A stretch of 64,000 nt of DNA from Verrucomicrobiota bacterium (GTDB taxonomy: Bacteria; Verrucomicrobiota; Verrucomicrobiia; Chthoniobacterales; Terrimicrobiaceae), in NCBI GenBank assembly GCA_026398255.1, contig JAPLTG010000006.1:1-64000 (forward strand), written 5' to 3'. Below are positions 10,365-18,123 of the stretch, piece after piece (the stretch's first letter is position 1; the number at the start of each line of letters is the position of its first letter). Both the position numbers and the translations under genes were made by a program. The notes under the pieces were generated by a model. That model was not told the DNA's origin. It ran no database searches and worked only from the letters and a program-made list of their open reading frames with translations.

Positions 10365-10850
10365 ATGCAAACAAATGGAACCAGTAAGTCGCCAGAAGAA
10401 ATGCGTGCTTGGTATTTTTCCGAAATTTCAAAAGGTGTGGGATATTCCAACGAGGAAATTTGTCGTAACTCTTGGAAGCTCGATGCGGACTACGCGCGAG
10501 GGATTTACGAATGCTGTCTAACGAAGCCGGAGTATTTGGAACACTATCTTCGGAATGAAAAAGCACTGTCACGACTCCTGCCGGCGGTGCTGGGAGCGTT
10601 TTCTTCAAAATGTGCGCTCTGCGGCTGGGATGCGAACCGCCGCAGCGAAATCCGAAAGGCGTTAAAGTCGGCCGAGGGCGTGATGTTTCCCATGCCGGAA
10701 CTCGAGGGTTGGCTAAAAGCGGTGGAGGACAAGGTGCGTTCGTGCGCGGCGGGGCACTCGGGTTTCCAAATCTGGCGCCTGCTGCGAATGCTCAATGTAA
10801 AAGTGGAAGAGCCGAAAGCAGCGAAAATCGAGACGACCCAGTATGATTGA
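10365..10850 (+). CDS. Hypothetical protein
   Basis: A soluble 161-residue protein that I do not recognise. It is rich in charged residues, has one CxxC pair (CALCGW, middle of the chain) and an HxG near the C-terminus, so a zinc site is conceivable but not shown. No signal peptide or membrane segment. I chose the ATG at 10365; the frame is open back to a TTG at 10293 without recognisable conserved sequence. It follows the GT4 gene by 75 bases and is followed by a small inverted repeat (CTCTTC/GAAGAG, 10853-10872) without a U-run. The 10873-11101 gap holds GC-rich repeat-like words but no gene that I can support. Confidence 0.55.
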   Translation: MQTNGTSKSPEEMRAWYFSEISKGVGYSNEEICRNSWKLDADYARGIYECCLTKPEYLEHYLRNEKALSRLLPAVLGAFSSKCALCGWDANRRSEIRKALKSAEGVMFPMPELEGWLKAVEDKVRSCAAGHSGFQIWRLLRMLNVKVEEPKAAKIETTQYD

Positions 10851-11101
10851 GGCTCTTCAAAAAATCGAAGAGGGTCTGAGGGGTCAGGCATTAATTATTG
10901 ATATTTAAGGAATTTGAGGAGCGGCGTAGGCGATCCTCCTTCGCGCTTCGCGGCTACGGCGTGACAAGTCTGCCTATCTGTGCGCTGGCGAGGTTCCGGC
11001 GTGACTGGCGGCATAACGGGTGGCGAGAGAAAGCTGAAAGGGATTCAATTTTTGCGCTTGATTTTACAAAGATAGTTAATGCTCTTTTAAAGAAAATTTA
11101 T

Positions 11102-11368
11102 ATGAACTATACTGGGGTATCTGAATTAAAGCAAACCAAGCGGATGTGGAAAATGTTAGATTCCGAGGGGGAACTGGTTCTTACCAAGGAGGGAAAGCCG
11201 GGGGCTGTGATTTTAGCAGTCACGCCGGAGACATTGGAATCAACAGTAAGATCGATCCGGAGAGCGCTCGCGGCACAAAGCCCGAAAATTTTCGGCCGTC
11301 TGCGCCCGCATCACGAATTCCATTCTTTGGTTCATTTTGGTTTGGGTTTTCCAAGGCATCCCTTTTGA
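11102..11368 (+). CDS. Phd/YefM-like antitoxin, possibly damaged 3' end
   Basis: The first 60 residues (TGVSELKQTKRMWKMLD, VLTKEGKPGAVILAVTPE) resemble prevent-host-death antitoxins: an SELKQ helix, a short linker and a KxGKPxAVIL strand. After about residue 63 the sequence (PHHEFHSLVHFGLG) no longer looks like an antitoxin and no toxin gene follows, so the 3' end may be frame-shifted or the partner lost. I chose ATG 11102 since the upstream extension to 10898 looks like translated repeats. The 11369-11606 stretch contains no supported gene. Confidence 0.5.
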   Translation: MNYTGVSELKQTKRMWKMLDSEGELVLTKEGKPGAVILAVTPETLESTVRSIRRALAAQSPKIFGRLRPHHEFHSLVHFGLGFPRHPF

Positions 11369-11606
11369 AACGCCCCGCGCCTCAAATGTGTTACCTATGT
11401 CTTGAACCCAGACCATTTCTTCGGGGGGTCGCTTTGTATGGGGGAACAGATTTAAAATCTCTCGGTGGAGGAATCTATGCTCTTCCTTGGAGTCATTTGG
11501 TTTCGAGGTGCTAAATGTCATATAAAATGCTTTATTCAATAATCACAAAAACTCAAAAACCAACTGCCTCGGTGCTTGGTAAAAAAAATCTTGCGAATAG
11601 TGAATC

Positions 11607-12995
11607 ATGATTGAAGAAACAGTAGGCTTTCCAGTGGCTTTTTATCTTGCTTGCGGGTTGTTGCTTGCGGGCGTGGCGTATGCTTGGAAGATGCGTGCGG
11701 AGGGGATCGGTATTCCGTTGGGGGCTGTTCTGGGAACTGTCGGCATTTGGTATTTTGGAGATGCCCTTTATAATGATTATCAAGTATATGCCATGGAAAT
11801 TGGAGCACAGTATCTCGAGGCGGCATGGTGGCAGGTAGCGCTGTTTATTTTGGCGCTTTTGATTTTTGTGCAAATGCTGCATCGGTCGATGAATCGTCGA
11901 TTATTAGCTGATCGAAGTGAGTTTTGGGAGTTGATGAGCTCGGGGGGTATCGACAATGCGGAGTTCCAAAGGCGGTTGGATATTGCCACGCGATTGATTG
12001 TGGGCGTATGGCTTATGTTGATGGCGATCGCGTTGCTAAGGACGAATTTCGATTTTTTGGGACTCTTTGCTCCCTATGTGTCTGGGAAGGCGAATCCATG
12101 GGGAAGGGGCCGGGTGGGTGGTGGCTTTGATGCGCTGATTTCGTTTGCAAATTATCTCCAGATCATGCTGGTGGCGGCTTTCGGTATCGTGGCGGCGATT
12201 GCAAAAAATCGGCGCACCCGTATGATCGGTTTGGTGATTACGGCGGTTTCGGTGCCGTGGTTTCTGCTGGATCGAACGCGGAATACGATGCTTGCCGTGG
12301 TTTTGCCGGGCTTTTTGGCTTGGTTATTTTTGAGATTTCGAGGTGGCATGTTTGCAAAAGTCGGTATTGTTGTTGGCGCTTTTTTGGTAACGGAGGCATG
12401 GATGACTTTCGTGATTGATTCCCGGGGAGGAGGCGATATTTCCCAAACATTTAGCAGAATCGGTGTGGGTGGTGTGATTCAGCAAGTGGAGGAAACGGAA
12501 ACGAAGCACCAAGGGTTGAATATGCTGGAGGAGTTGGCATGGATCAATAGCTTCATAGATAAGGGAACCTACGCTGTTAATTATGGGCAAAGGTATTTTG
12601 CAGAGTTAGTTAATCCCATCCCGCGAGTGATCTGGCCGAATAAGCCGATGATTGGTATTGATTACGCGATTGCACGGGGACAGCTTTATGAAGCTGCGGG
12701 GGATGTGCAAGGCGGAGTCGGTGCAACAATCTCTACAGGGATGATCGGGCAGGGCGTGGTAAATTTTGGGACTTTCTTCGGTGTGCTGGCTGCGGCATTT
12801 TTGATGGCGCTTTGGGTAGTGATTCTGGCGCGTCAGGATCTGCTTGGAGAAAAGATGGGTCGAATGATGTTATTCTTTATCGGTTGCGTTCTAACATTTA
12901 ATCTCGGAAGAGACATTACGCTGATCACACTTTACCCGTTTCTATTTGGCTACATCATGCTCACATACTGGGCGAGAACCCATGGGGAGAGGTAA
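11607..12995 (+). CDS. O-antigen/oligosaccharide repeat-unit polymerase (Wzy-like)
   Basis: An integral membrane protein of 462 residues with about ten hydrophobic segments (for example at residues 8-26, 76-92, 125-142, 171-190 and 195-240, then several after residue 370). A large non-membrane region in the second half contains NYGQRYFAELVNPIPRVIWPNKP, the pattern typical of oligosaccharide repeat-unit polymerases. These polymerise lipid-linked repeat units on the periplasmic side of the inner membrane. Position in the GT cluster supports this. Sequence conservation in the family is weak, so this is a fold-level call. Confidence 0.75.
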   Translation: MIEETVGFPVAFYLACGLLLAGVAYAWKMRAEGIGIPLGAVLGTVGIWYFGDALYNDYQVYAMEIGAQYLEAAWWQVALFILALLIFVQMLHRSMNRRLLADRSEFWELMSSGGIDNAEFQRRLDIATRLIVGVWLMLMAIALLRTNFDFLGLFAPYVSGKANPWGRGRVGGGFDALISFANYLQIMLVAAFGIVAAIAKNRRTRMIGLVITAVSVPWFLLDRTRNTMLAVVLPGFLAWLFLRFRGGMFAKVGIVVGAFLVTEAWMTFVIDSRGGGDISQTFSRIGVGGVIQQVEETETKHQGLNMLEELAWINSFIDKGTYAVNYGQRYFAELVNPIPRVIWPNKPMIGIDYAIARGQLYEAAGDVQGGVGATISTGMIGQGVVNFGTFFGVLAAAFLMALWVVILARQDLLGEKMGRMMLFFIGCVLTFNLGRDITLITLYPFLFGYIMLTYWARTHGER

Positions 12996-13006
12996 GTCGC
13001 TATCCA

Positions 13007-13072
13007 GTGGGAAAAATTGTCATTCATTTTGCGCGGCTGGGGGCTTTGTCTTCTTGGTCCGATAGCGGATAG
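13007..13072 (+). pseudogene. 5' remnant of a GT4 gene
   Basis: A short frame, starting GTG 13007, reads VGKIVIHFARLG and then runs into a stop at 13070-13072. It matches the start of the intact GT4 gene at 15035 (KLIVIHFARLG), including 23 identical bases (13019-13041 versus 15047-15069). The vapBC and ATPase genes lie between the two copies. Confidence 0.65.
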
Positions 13073-13090
13073 CTGGCCAGCAAATTCATG

Positions 13091-13118
13091 TTGACATTTT
13101 TAGGGTAAACCATAAATG
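13091..13118 (+). promoter_or_regulatory. Predicted vapB promoter
   Basis: A perfect -35 TTGACA (13091-13096), 16 bases, then a -10-like TAAATG (13113-13118). The start codon is at 13126, so the transcript would be leaderless or nearly so. CATA/TATG half-sites flank this area and could bind the antitoxin. Confidence 0.5.
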
Positions 13119-13125
13119 TGGCTAT

Positions 13126-13380
13126 ATGAAGACGACGCTTACCATTTCGGACGATCTATTCCGACAAGCCAAAGCCTATGCTGCTTTGCGCGGGCAAACA
13201 TTTGGAAATCTCATTGAGCAGAGTTTAAGAAAGGTATTACTGGATTCCCATTCGAGTCGTGATTCTTCCAAGCATTGGGTGCAAGATTTACCTCGCCTAT
13301 CTGCATCGGCAGTAGCTGATTTGGAAAAGGCTGTGAATGCTCCGGATTTTCGCACTGTGGAACCGGAGATGTGGAAATGA
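13126..13380 (+). CDS. VapB-type ribbon-helix-helix antitoxin
   Basis: An 84-residue protein. The N-terminus MKTTLTISDDLFRQAKAYAA followed by GQTFGNLIEQSLRKVL is a ribbon-helix-helix DNA-binding fold, and the C-terminal tail (residues 45-84) should wrap the toxin. It is expected to neutralise the PIN toxin encoded next and repress its own promoter. Its stop overlaps the toxin start by four bases (ATGA at 13377). Confidence 0.85.
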   Translation: MKTTLTISDDLFRQAKAYAALRGQTFGNLIEQSLRKVLLDSHSSRDSSKHWVQDLPRLSASAVADLEKAVNAPDFRTVEPEMWK

Positions 13381-13754
13381 TTTTGGATACGAATGCGATC
13401 AGTGCGCTTGCCGAGCAAGAAAAAGCCATAATAGGGTTGGTGCAAGCGGCTCCCCGCGTTACCTTAACAATTATTTCCCTTGGCGAGTATGCATTTTGGG
13501 TCGGCCAATCCCGACACCGTGCCGAATTGGAAGCTTGGTTGGATGCCTTGCTACTGAAAGTCGATGTCCTTCTTTTGGAGCAGAAAACATTGCCATTTTA
13601 CGCGGAATTGCGTGCTCGGCTCAAAGTCGCCGGCACCCCGATCCCGGCAAATGATTGTTGGATCGCTGCGCTGGCGCAACAGCACCGCTTGCCAATCGTA
13701 TCCCAAGACCGGCACTTTGATTCCGTGAAAGGGATTCAGAGGATCGGTTGGTGA
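13377..13754 (+). CDS. VapC-type PIN-domain toxin
   Basis: A 125-residue PIN-domain ribonuclease. The four acidic residues of the Mg-binding site can be seen: D4 (MILDTN), E37 (LGEYAF), D93 (PANDCWIAA) and D111 (SQDRHF). VapC toxins cleave tRNA or rRNA when antitoxin is degraded. I use ATG 13377 rather than the GTG at 13371 because it gives the standard MILDTN start. The module lies between a GT remnant and an ATPase. Confidence 0.9.
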   Translation: MILDTNAISALAEQEKAIIGLVQAAPRVTLTIISLGEYAFWVGQSRHRAELEAWLDALLLKVDVLLLEQKTLPFYAELRARLKVAGTPIPANDCWIAALAQQHRLPIVSQDRHFDSVKGIQRIGW

Positions 13755-13824
13755 ATTTCTGAGCGTGGCAGGCGCTGGCGAGGAGTTCGTGACTTGGATG
13801 AGCCAAAAATTGAGCAATTTATTA

Positions 13825-13853
13825 TTGAAAAATAGACACATAATATCTAAAAT
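13825..13853 (+). promoter_or_regulatory. Predicted promoter of second ATPase gene
   Basis: -35-like TTGAAA (13825-13830), a 17-base spacer, and -10-like TAAAAT (13848-13853), followed six bases later by the ATG at 13860. The arrangement predicts a leaderless transcript and resembles the promoter before the other ATPase gene. Confidence 0.5.
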
Positions 13854-13859
13854 GCATCA

Positions 13860-15008
13860 ATGATTGCGCGGGAAAGAATACAAAAATCTATCGTCGAGGG
13901 GCTCACACGCCATCCTGCGGTAGCGCTTTTGGGGCCACGTCAGTGTGGGAAGACGACTTTGGCTCGGCAGGTGGCTGCGGAAACGGGGGCGAGATTCTTT
14001 GATCTGGAAAACCCAGATGATGCCGCAGCGCTTGAAAATCCGATGTTGGCACTGGAGGGATTGAGGGGGTTGGTGGTCTTGGACGAGGTGCAGCGTAGGC
14101 CGGAACTTTTTCCGGTTTTAAGAGTTTTGATGGATCGGGAGGGGGCCCCAGCAAAATTTCTACTACTTGGCAGTGCCTCGCCATTTTTAGTGCGGGGTGT
14201 TACGGAGTCATTGGCGGGTAGGGTGGCTTTTATTGATTTACAGGGTTTCTTGTTGGATGAGGTGGGAGCGGCCGATCTCTCCCGATTGTGGGCAAGAGGC
14301 GGCTTCCCGAGATCCTTTCTCGCGGAGGATGAAAATTCCAGCCATGGCTGGCGGCGCGATTTTATCCGGACTTTTATTGAGAAAGATTTTGCGACGCTGG
14401 GGCTCGGGTCGACTCCTTCTAGCCTAGGCCGGCTCTGGCAGATGGCGGCGCACTATCATGGCCAGACTCTGAACGCCTCGGAGATCGGGCGCGCACTGGG
14501 GGAGTCGTATAAAACCGTGCAGCGGCATTTGGAGCTTTTGGAGGGGGCGTTTATGATTCGCCTGCTCAGGCCCTGGTTTGAAAATCTCGGCAAGCGGTTG
14601 GTAAAAAGCCCAAAGCTGTATGTCCGTGATAGCGGATTGTTTCATTCTTTGCTTGGGATCGGGAGCTATGAGTCCTTGCTGGGAAATCCGAAAATCGGGG
14701 CGAGTTGGGAGGGGTTTGCCCTGGAGCAGATTCTCGCGAGGCTGCCGAAAATGGACGCGTGGTTCTGGGGAACGCAAGGAGGGGCGGAGTTGGATTTATT
14801 GATTCAGCCGGGTGGCAAGAGGATCGGATTTGAATTCAAGGTGGCGGATGCCCCGAGAATGACAAAATCGCTTTCGATTGCGCGGAATGATCTGGGGTTG
14901 GACGAGTTGTTGGTGGTGAAGCCGAGGGGAAATGGATATCCGCTGGAGGAAAACATTCGCGTGGTGACCTTGGTCGAGGCGTTGGAATTTTGCGATGCCA
15001 TTTTCTAA
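13860..15008 (+). CDS. AAA ATPase with DUF4143 domain
   Basis: A 382-residue P-loop ATPase. Walker A GPRQCGKTT is near residue 22, Walker B LVVLDEVQRRPELF near residue 77, and sensor-1-like LLLGSASP follows. The C-terminal half includes a winged-helix-like region (NASEIGRALGESYKTVQRHLELLEG) and the nuclease-like segment WGTQGGAELDLLI with FEFKVAD. The Q-K-x-x catalytic set typical of this family seems complete. It is only distantly related to the ATPase at 1469. It sits in a vapBC-ATPase block that separates a GT4 remnant from the intact GT4 gene. Function of the family is not established. Confidence 0.88.
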   Translation: MIARERIQKSIVEGLTRHPAVALLGPRQCGKTTLARQVAAETGARFFDLENPDDAAALENPMLALEGLRGLVVLDEVQRRPELFPVLRVLMDREGAPAKFLLLGSASPFLVRGVTESLAGRVAFIDLQGFLLDEVGAADLSRLWARGGFPRSFLAEDENSSHGWRRDFIRTFIEKDFATLGLGSTPSSLGRLWQMAAHYHGQTLNASEIGRALGESYKTVQRHLELLEGAFMIRLLRPWFENLGKRLVKSPKLYVRDSGLFHSLLGIGSYESLLGNPKIGASWEGFALEQILARLPKMDAWFWGTQGGAELDLLIQPGGKRIGFEFKVADAPRMTKSLSIARNDLGLDELLVVKPRGNGYPLEENIRVVTLVEALEFCDAIF

Positions 15009-15034
15009 CGCCTACATTCTACTAGCGAATTAGA

Positions 15035-16324
15035 TTGAAACTCATCGTCATTCATTTTGCGCGGCTGGGTCCATATCATTTGGCTCGGCTGAAATCCGCA
15101 GGGGAGGTTTTGGGGCCAATGGGTTGGCGGGTCGTGGCTTTGGAGACTGCGGGGGGGGATGCGACTTATGCTTGGGAAAAGATGGAGTCGGTGGGCCAGG
15201 ATTTCGAGAGGCGGACGGTTTTTAAGGATCGGGTATTTGAGGAAATATCGGCATCCGAAGTGAAGCGAGGAATTTTTCAGGAGCTGGATAAAATTCAGCC
15301 ACAGGCGGTAGCGATAGCGGGATGGGGCACCACTGATGCGCGGGCTTGTTTGGCATGGTGCCAACAAAATAGCGCGAAAGCGATCGTGATGAGCGAGACG
15401 CGAGCCGCAGACGGGAGGCGGGTTTGGTGGAAGGAGTGGATCAAATCCCGATTGGTGCGGAAATTCGATGGCGCGCTATGCGGCGGGGAGTCACATAAAC
15501 GCTATTTGATGGAATTGGGGATGCCGGCCGAGCGAGTCGAGTTTGGGTATAATGTGGTGGATAATCAATTTTTTGGTAAAATTCGAAATGCGGAATTCGG
15601 AATGGGGAAAGTTGGCGAATTGATAGCGGAGGGGTCGAAACAGGTTCCCTGTTCCGCTACAGCGCCGGAGGCGCCGTATTTTTTGGCATCCAATCGGTTT
15701 GTGGAGAGAAAAAATTTGGGGCGCTTGATTCAGGCTTATGCAAAATATGCGGAGAGTTTTCAGCAGGGTGGGGTAGAGAGTATTTGGCCGCTGGTTTTGC
15801 TGGGGGATGGGGAGTTGCGAGGGAAGTTGCAGGCGCTTTGTGGCGAGCTTGGGTTAAAAACAACGATGGGGTTCTCTCACGGAGGCACGGAGCACACGGA
15901 GGGCAAAAACTTAAGACTTAATTCTTACAAACTTAAGACTTCCAAGGAATGCGGCTTGGTTGTTTTTCCAGGATTTCGGCAGATTGGGGAGTTGCCGAGT
16001 TTTTACGCGGGAGCGGGGGCTTTTGTTCATCCGGCTCTGGAGGAGCCTTGGGGGTTGGTGATCAATGAGGCGATTGCCAGCGGGTTGCCGGTGCTTTCGA
16101 GCAGAAATGTCGGCGCCGCGGAGGAATTGGTTGTCGAGGGCGAAAACGGATTTTTATTCGACCCCTTGAATATCTCCGAAATTTGCGCCGCGATGCAAAA
16201 AATCCATTTAATGTCCGAAGACCAGCGAACAGCTATGGGCATGGCGGCCAAAAACCTGTTGGAACGAAAAGCGCCTGCGAGTGCATTCGGCGAGGGCCTT
16301 AAGCATCTCCTTTTAGCTAGCTGA
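15035..16324 (+). CDS. GT4-family glycosyltransferase with repeat insertions
   Basis: A GT-B glycosyltransferase of 429 residues starting at TTG 15035 (KLIVIHFARLGPYHLARL). The C-terminal domain contains ASNRFVERKNLGRLIQAY, LLGDGELRGKLQALCGELGLK and HPALEEPWGLVINEAIASGLP with the donor-binding ExxxxxxxE. Repeat insertions lie at about 15579-15665 (interdomain linker) and 15877-15950 (between the ELGLK helix and the VVFPGF strand), the same two sites as in the 8682 gene. No ATG exists nearby; the TTG is supported by the GTG at the same place in the 13007 remnant. Substrates unknown. Confidence 0.85.
   Translation: MKLIVIHFARLGPYHLARLKSAGEVLGPMGWRVVALETAGGDATYAWEKMESVGQDFERRTVFKDRVFEEISASEVKRGIFQELDKIQPQAVAIAGWGTTDARACLAWCQQNSAKAIVMSETRAADGRRVWWKEWIKSRLVRKFDGALCGGESHKRYLMELGMPAERVEFGYNVVDNQFFGKIRNAEFGMGKVGELIAEGSKQVPCSATAPEAPYFLASNRFVERKNLGRLIQAYAKYAESFQQGGVESIWPLVLLGDGELRGKLQALCGELGLKTTMGFSHGGTEHTEGKNLRLNSYKLKTSKECGLVVFPGFRQIGELPSFYAGAGAFVHPALEEPWGLVINEAIASGLPVLSSRNVGAAEELVVEGENGFLFDPLNISEICAAMQKIHLMSEDQRTAMGMAAKNLLERKAPASAFGEGLKHLLLAS
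15579..15665 (+). repeat. Repeat insertion in GT4 linker
   Basis: ATTCGAAATGCGGAATTCGG-type words (15579-15606) and GC-rich sequence with a GCGCCGGAGGCGCC-type hairpin near 15661, between the N-terminal domain and the first strand of the C-terminal domain. Confidence 0.65.
15877..15950 (+). repeat. CACGGAG and ACTTAAGA repeats in GT4 gene
   Basis: CACGGAG words (15877-15905) followed by three copies of an ACTTAAGA/CTTAAT word (15909-15948). The CACGGAG part matches the word family at 9224-9263. Confidence 0.7.
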
Positions 16325-16330
16325 TGAAAT

Positions 16331-16480
16331 AAAGGCAGATTTCGAGCCTTGCTCGATATGAGCGATTCCGATCGTATCGAGATGGGGTGGCGGGGTAGTC
16401 GGTTGGTGGAGGAGAAATTCACCTGGCCGAAGGTCGCTGCGCAGATGAAGGCGCTCTACGAAGAGATTTTGGGGGGATGA
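16331..16480 (+). pseudogene. 3' remnant of a GT4 gene
   Basis: Read from 16331, the frame gives RFRALLDMSDSDRI, then RGSRLVEEKFTWPKVAAQMK and a stop at 16478-16480. This aligns residue by residue with the C-terminus of the 8682-10289 protein (RGRRLVEDRFTWPKVAEQMK). Only the last ~50 codons remain, so it is the tail of a lost paralogue. A vapBC pair follows 50 bases later. Confidence 0.75.
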
Positions 16481-16495
16481 CAAGAATATGTAGCC

Positions 16496-16526
16496 TTGAC
16501 TCGTGCGGCTATTCGTGTATACACGA
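16496..16526 (+). promoter_or_regulatory. vapB promoter with palindromic operator
   Basis: -35 TTGACT (16496-16501), a 16-base spacer and -10 TATACA (16518-16523). The -10 is embedded in a perfect 14-base palindrome TCGTGTATACACGA (16513-16526), a likely site for autorepression by the antitoxin. The ATG follows at 16530, so the transcript should be leaderless. Confidence 0.65.
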
Positions 16527-16529
16527 ACC

Positions 16530-16760
16530 ATGAAAACCATCACGCTGGATGATGTCGCTTACAATCGACTAAAATCTTGGAAAAGAAATTCCTCTGAATC
16601 TTTTTCAGCTGTTGTGAAACGAGTGCTTCCTGAGCCTGGTTCCTTGGGGGCATTCTTGGCGTTTGTGGAGCGCAAAAAAACGGCTCAGCTGCCCACTAAC
16701 GACATTCTGGAACATGCGGTTGAAGAACGATTATCTGCAAAGAACGACCCATGGATTTGA
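16530..16760 (+). CDS. VapB-family antitoxin
   Basis: A 76-residue protein starting MKTITLDDVAYNRLKSWKR, then SFSAVVKRVLP, which matches the VapB (former DUF217) antitoxin family: short N-terminal strand, two helices, and a toxin-binding tail. ATG 16530 is preferred over GTG 16503, since the longer form would start upstream of the predicted transcription start. It overlaps the toxin gene by 10 bases. Confidence 0.85.
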   Translation: MKTITLDDVAYNRLKSWKRNSSESFSAVVKRVLPEPGSLGAFLAFVERKKTAQLPTNDILEHAVEERLSAKNDPWI

Positions 16761-17146
16761 TTGCAGACACAAGCTATCTCGTCGGGTTGTGGCGTGGGCA
16801 GTCATGGGCCACGGATTATGCCTATTCAAACCCTGAAAAATCGATTGGGTTGCCGTGGGTGGTTCTTGGGGAATTTTGGCATGGCGCGACATTGGCAAAA
16901 CATGATCCCGTGGATGTCGCCGCATTTTTATCCATTGGTATCCATGTGCACGATGCCACGCTGGTGGTCCCTGTTTATGCCCAAATTTGCGCCAAGTTAT
17001 CGCAGTTGGCGGATTACCGAAAAATGTCGCAAAATGATTTGTGGATCGCCGCTGTGGCGGTTGCTCTGAAAAAACCTCTTCTGACAAGAAATCGCCGCCA
17101 TTTTGATCTCGTCGAGGGGCTGGAGTTGGAGGTTTTGCAGCCCTGA
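16751..17146 (+). CDS. VapC-type PIN-domain toxin
   Basis: A 131-residue PIN-domain ribonuclease. The acidic positions are D6 (LIADTS), E41 (LGEFWHG) and the Asp in SQNDLWIAA; the fourth site is Asn in LLTRNRRHF, as in many VapC proteins. It should be held inactive by the preceding antitoxin. The block has replaced most of a GT4 gene, whose 3' remnant lies just upstream. A strong terminator-like hairpin follows at 17177. Confidence 0.9.
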   Translation: MDLIADTSYLVGLWRGQSWATDYAYSNPEKSIGLPWVVLGEFWHGATLAKHDPVDVAAFLSIGIHVHDATLVVPVYAQICAKLSQLADYRKMSQNDLWIAAVAVALKKPLLTRNRRHFDLVEGLELEVLQP

Positions 17147-17164
17147 TCGATTCCTAAAAATTCT

Positions 17165-17812
17165 TTAGGGCGAGAGCCGCACATGGGACCATGTGCGGTT
17201 TTTTTGTGTGTAAAGGAAACGGTCGTGGAGGCGGTCGCCGCCGCCTTGCCAGAATTCGATGGTTTCGGGAATGACGCGGTAGCCACCCCAGAAGTCGGGC
17301 TTCGGGATTTCGCCGTCGGCGAATTTGTTTTTCAAGTCTTCGAATTTCGCGAGAAGAACACTTCGGGAGGAGATGATTTGACTTTGGTCCGAGACCCAGG
17401 CGCCGAGGCGGCTGCCGATGGGGCGGCTCATGAAATAGGCGAGTGATTCGGCGGCGCTGATTTTTTCGACAGGGCCGGCGATTTCGATCTGGCGGGCGAG
17501 CGCGACCCAGGGGAAAAGCAAGGCGGCATGGGGGTTTTCGGCGATTTGCTGGGCTTTGCGGCTGCCGTAGTTGGTAAAAAAAACAAATCCTCGGTCGTCG
17601 TAAGCCTTCAGCAAAACGGTGCGGCAGGAAACGCGGCCGGAGCGATCGGCCGTGCCGAGTGTCATGGCATTTGGCTCGGGGAGGCCCGAGGCACGGGCTT
17701 CATCGAACCACAGGCGAAATTGCGCGATCGGGTCGGGATCGAGCGAGTCCTCAGTGAGCGGCTCGTGTTTGTAGTCTACGCGCAGGCTGTGAATGTCGGA
17801 GTCAGGACTCAT
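17165..17812 (-). CDS. pdxH: Pyridoxamine 5'-phosphate oxidase
   Basis: A 215-residue FMN enzyme that oxidises pyridoxamine/pyridoxine phosphate to pyridoxal phosphate in the cytoplasm. Seen motifs: PNAMTLGTADRSGRVSCRTVLLK and FFTNYGSRK (FMN binding), then SRPIGSRLGAWVSDQS, the WQGGGDRLHDR substrate site and the invariant C-terminal RLSP. The length is normal. Its ATG overlaps the stop of the DUF971 gene by four bases, so it is the last gene of the tsaE-tsaB-DUF971-pdxH unit. Its final codons lie in the terminator hairpin of the convergent vapC. Confidence 0.95.
   Translation of the reverse strand: MSPDSDIHSLRVDYKHEPLTEDSLDPDPIAQFRLWFDEARASGLPEPNAMTLGTADRSGRVSCRTVLLKAYDDRGFVFFTNYGSRKAQQIAENPHAALLFPWVALARQIEIAGPVEKISAAESLAYFMSRPIGSRLGAWVSDQSQIISSRSVLLAKFEDLKNKFADGEIPKPDFWGGYRVIPETIEFWQGGGDRLHDRFLYTQKNRTWSHVRLSP
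17177..17205 (+). terminator. Rho-independent terminator for vapC, inside pdxH
   Basis: A perfect 9-bp stem (CCGCACATG / CATGTGCGG) with a GGAC loop and a run of seven T (17199-17205). Orientation fits termination of the plus-strand vapBC transcript. On the other strand the same bases encode the conserved end of PdxH. Confidence 0.75.
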
Positions 17813-18123
17813 GGCACGAACTCGGTGAGGCGGCGGAGGTATTTATAGGAAAAAATTCCCGTCGAGTGGCCGTCGCCCCATTTCGGCTGGATCGCGTATC
17901 CGCCGACGGCCTGCCAACCGGCGAGGTCGAAGCTCTTCTCGTTGTAGGAAACGGGTGGTCGAACGACATGGCCCATCACATCGGGCTCGCCGCCGCAGGC
18001 CGCGCAGGGACAGTGCCGGCGGAGAAATTCGAGGGGGAGGTAAGTCTCGATGCCATCGTTCCAAGCGATGGCAAGTTCGGGTCCGATTTTTTGGATGGTG
18101 GAAGGTTGGAGGACGGGAGTCAT
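17809..18123 (-). CDS. DUF971 domain protein
   Basis: A 104-residue protein of the DUF971 family. It has the fold's typical pattern: LAIAWNDG, LPLEFLRRHCPCAAC (Cys cluster CPCAAC), and YAIQPKWGDGHSTGIFSYKYLRRL. In other bacteria this domain is found alone or in Fe-S or carnitine-related enzymes; biochemical role unsettled. The start ATG overlaps the tsaB stop by four bases; a longer reading to 18462 is only the tsaB antiphase frame. Confidence 0.85.
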   Translation of the reverse strand: MTPVLQPSTIQKIGPELAIAWNDGIETYLPLEFLRRHCPCAACGGEPDVMGHVVRPPVSYNEKSFDLAGWQAVGGYAIQPKWGDGHSTGIFSYKYLRRLTEFVP

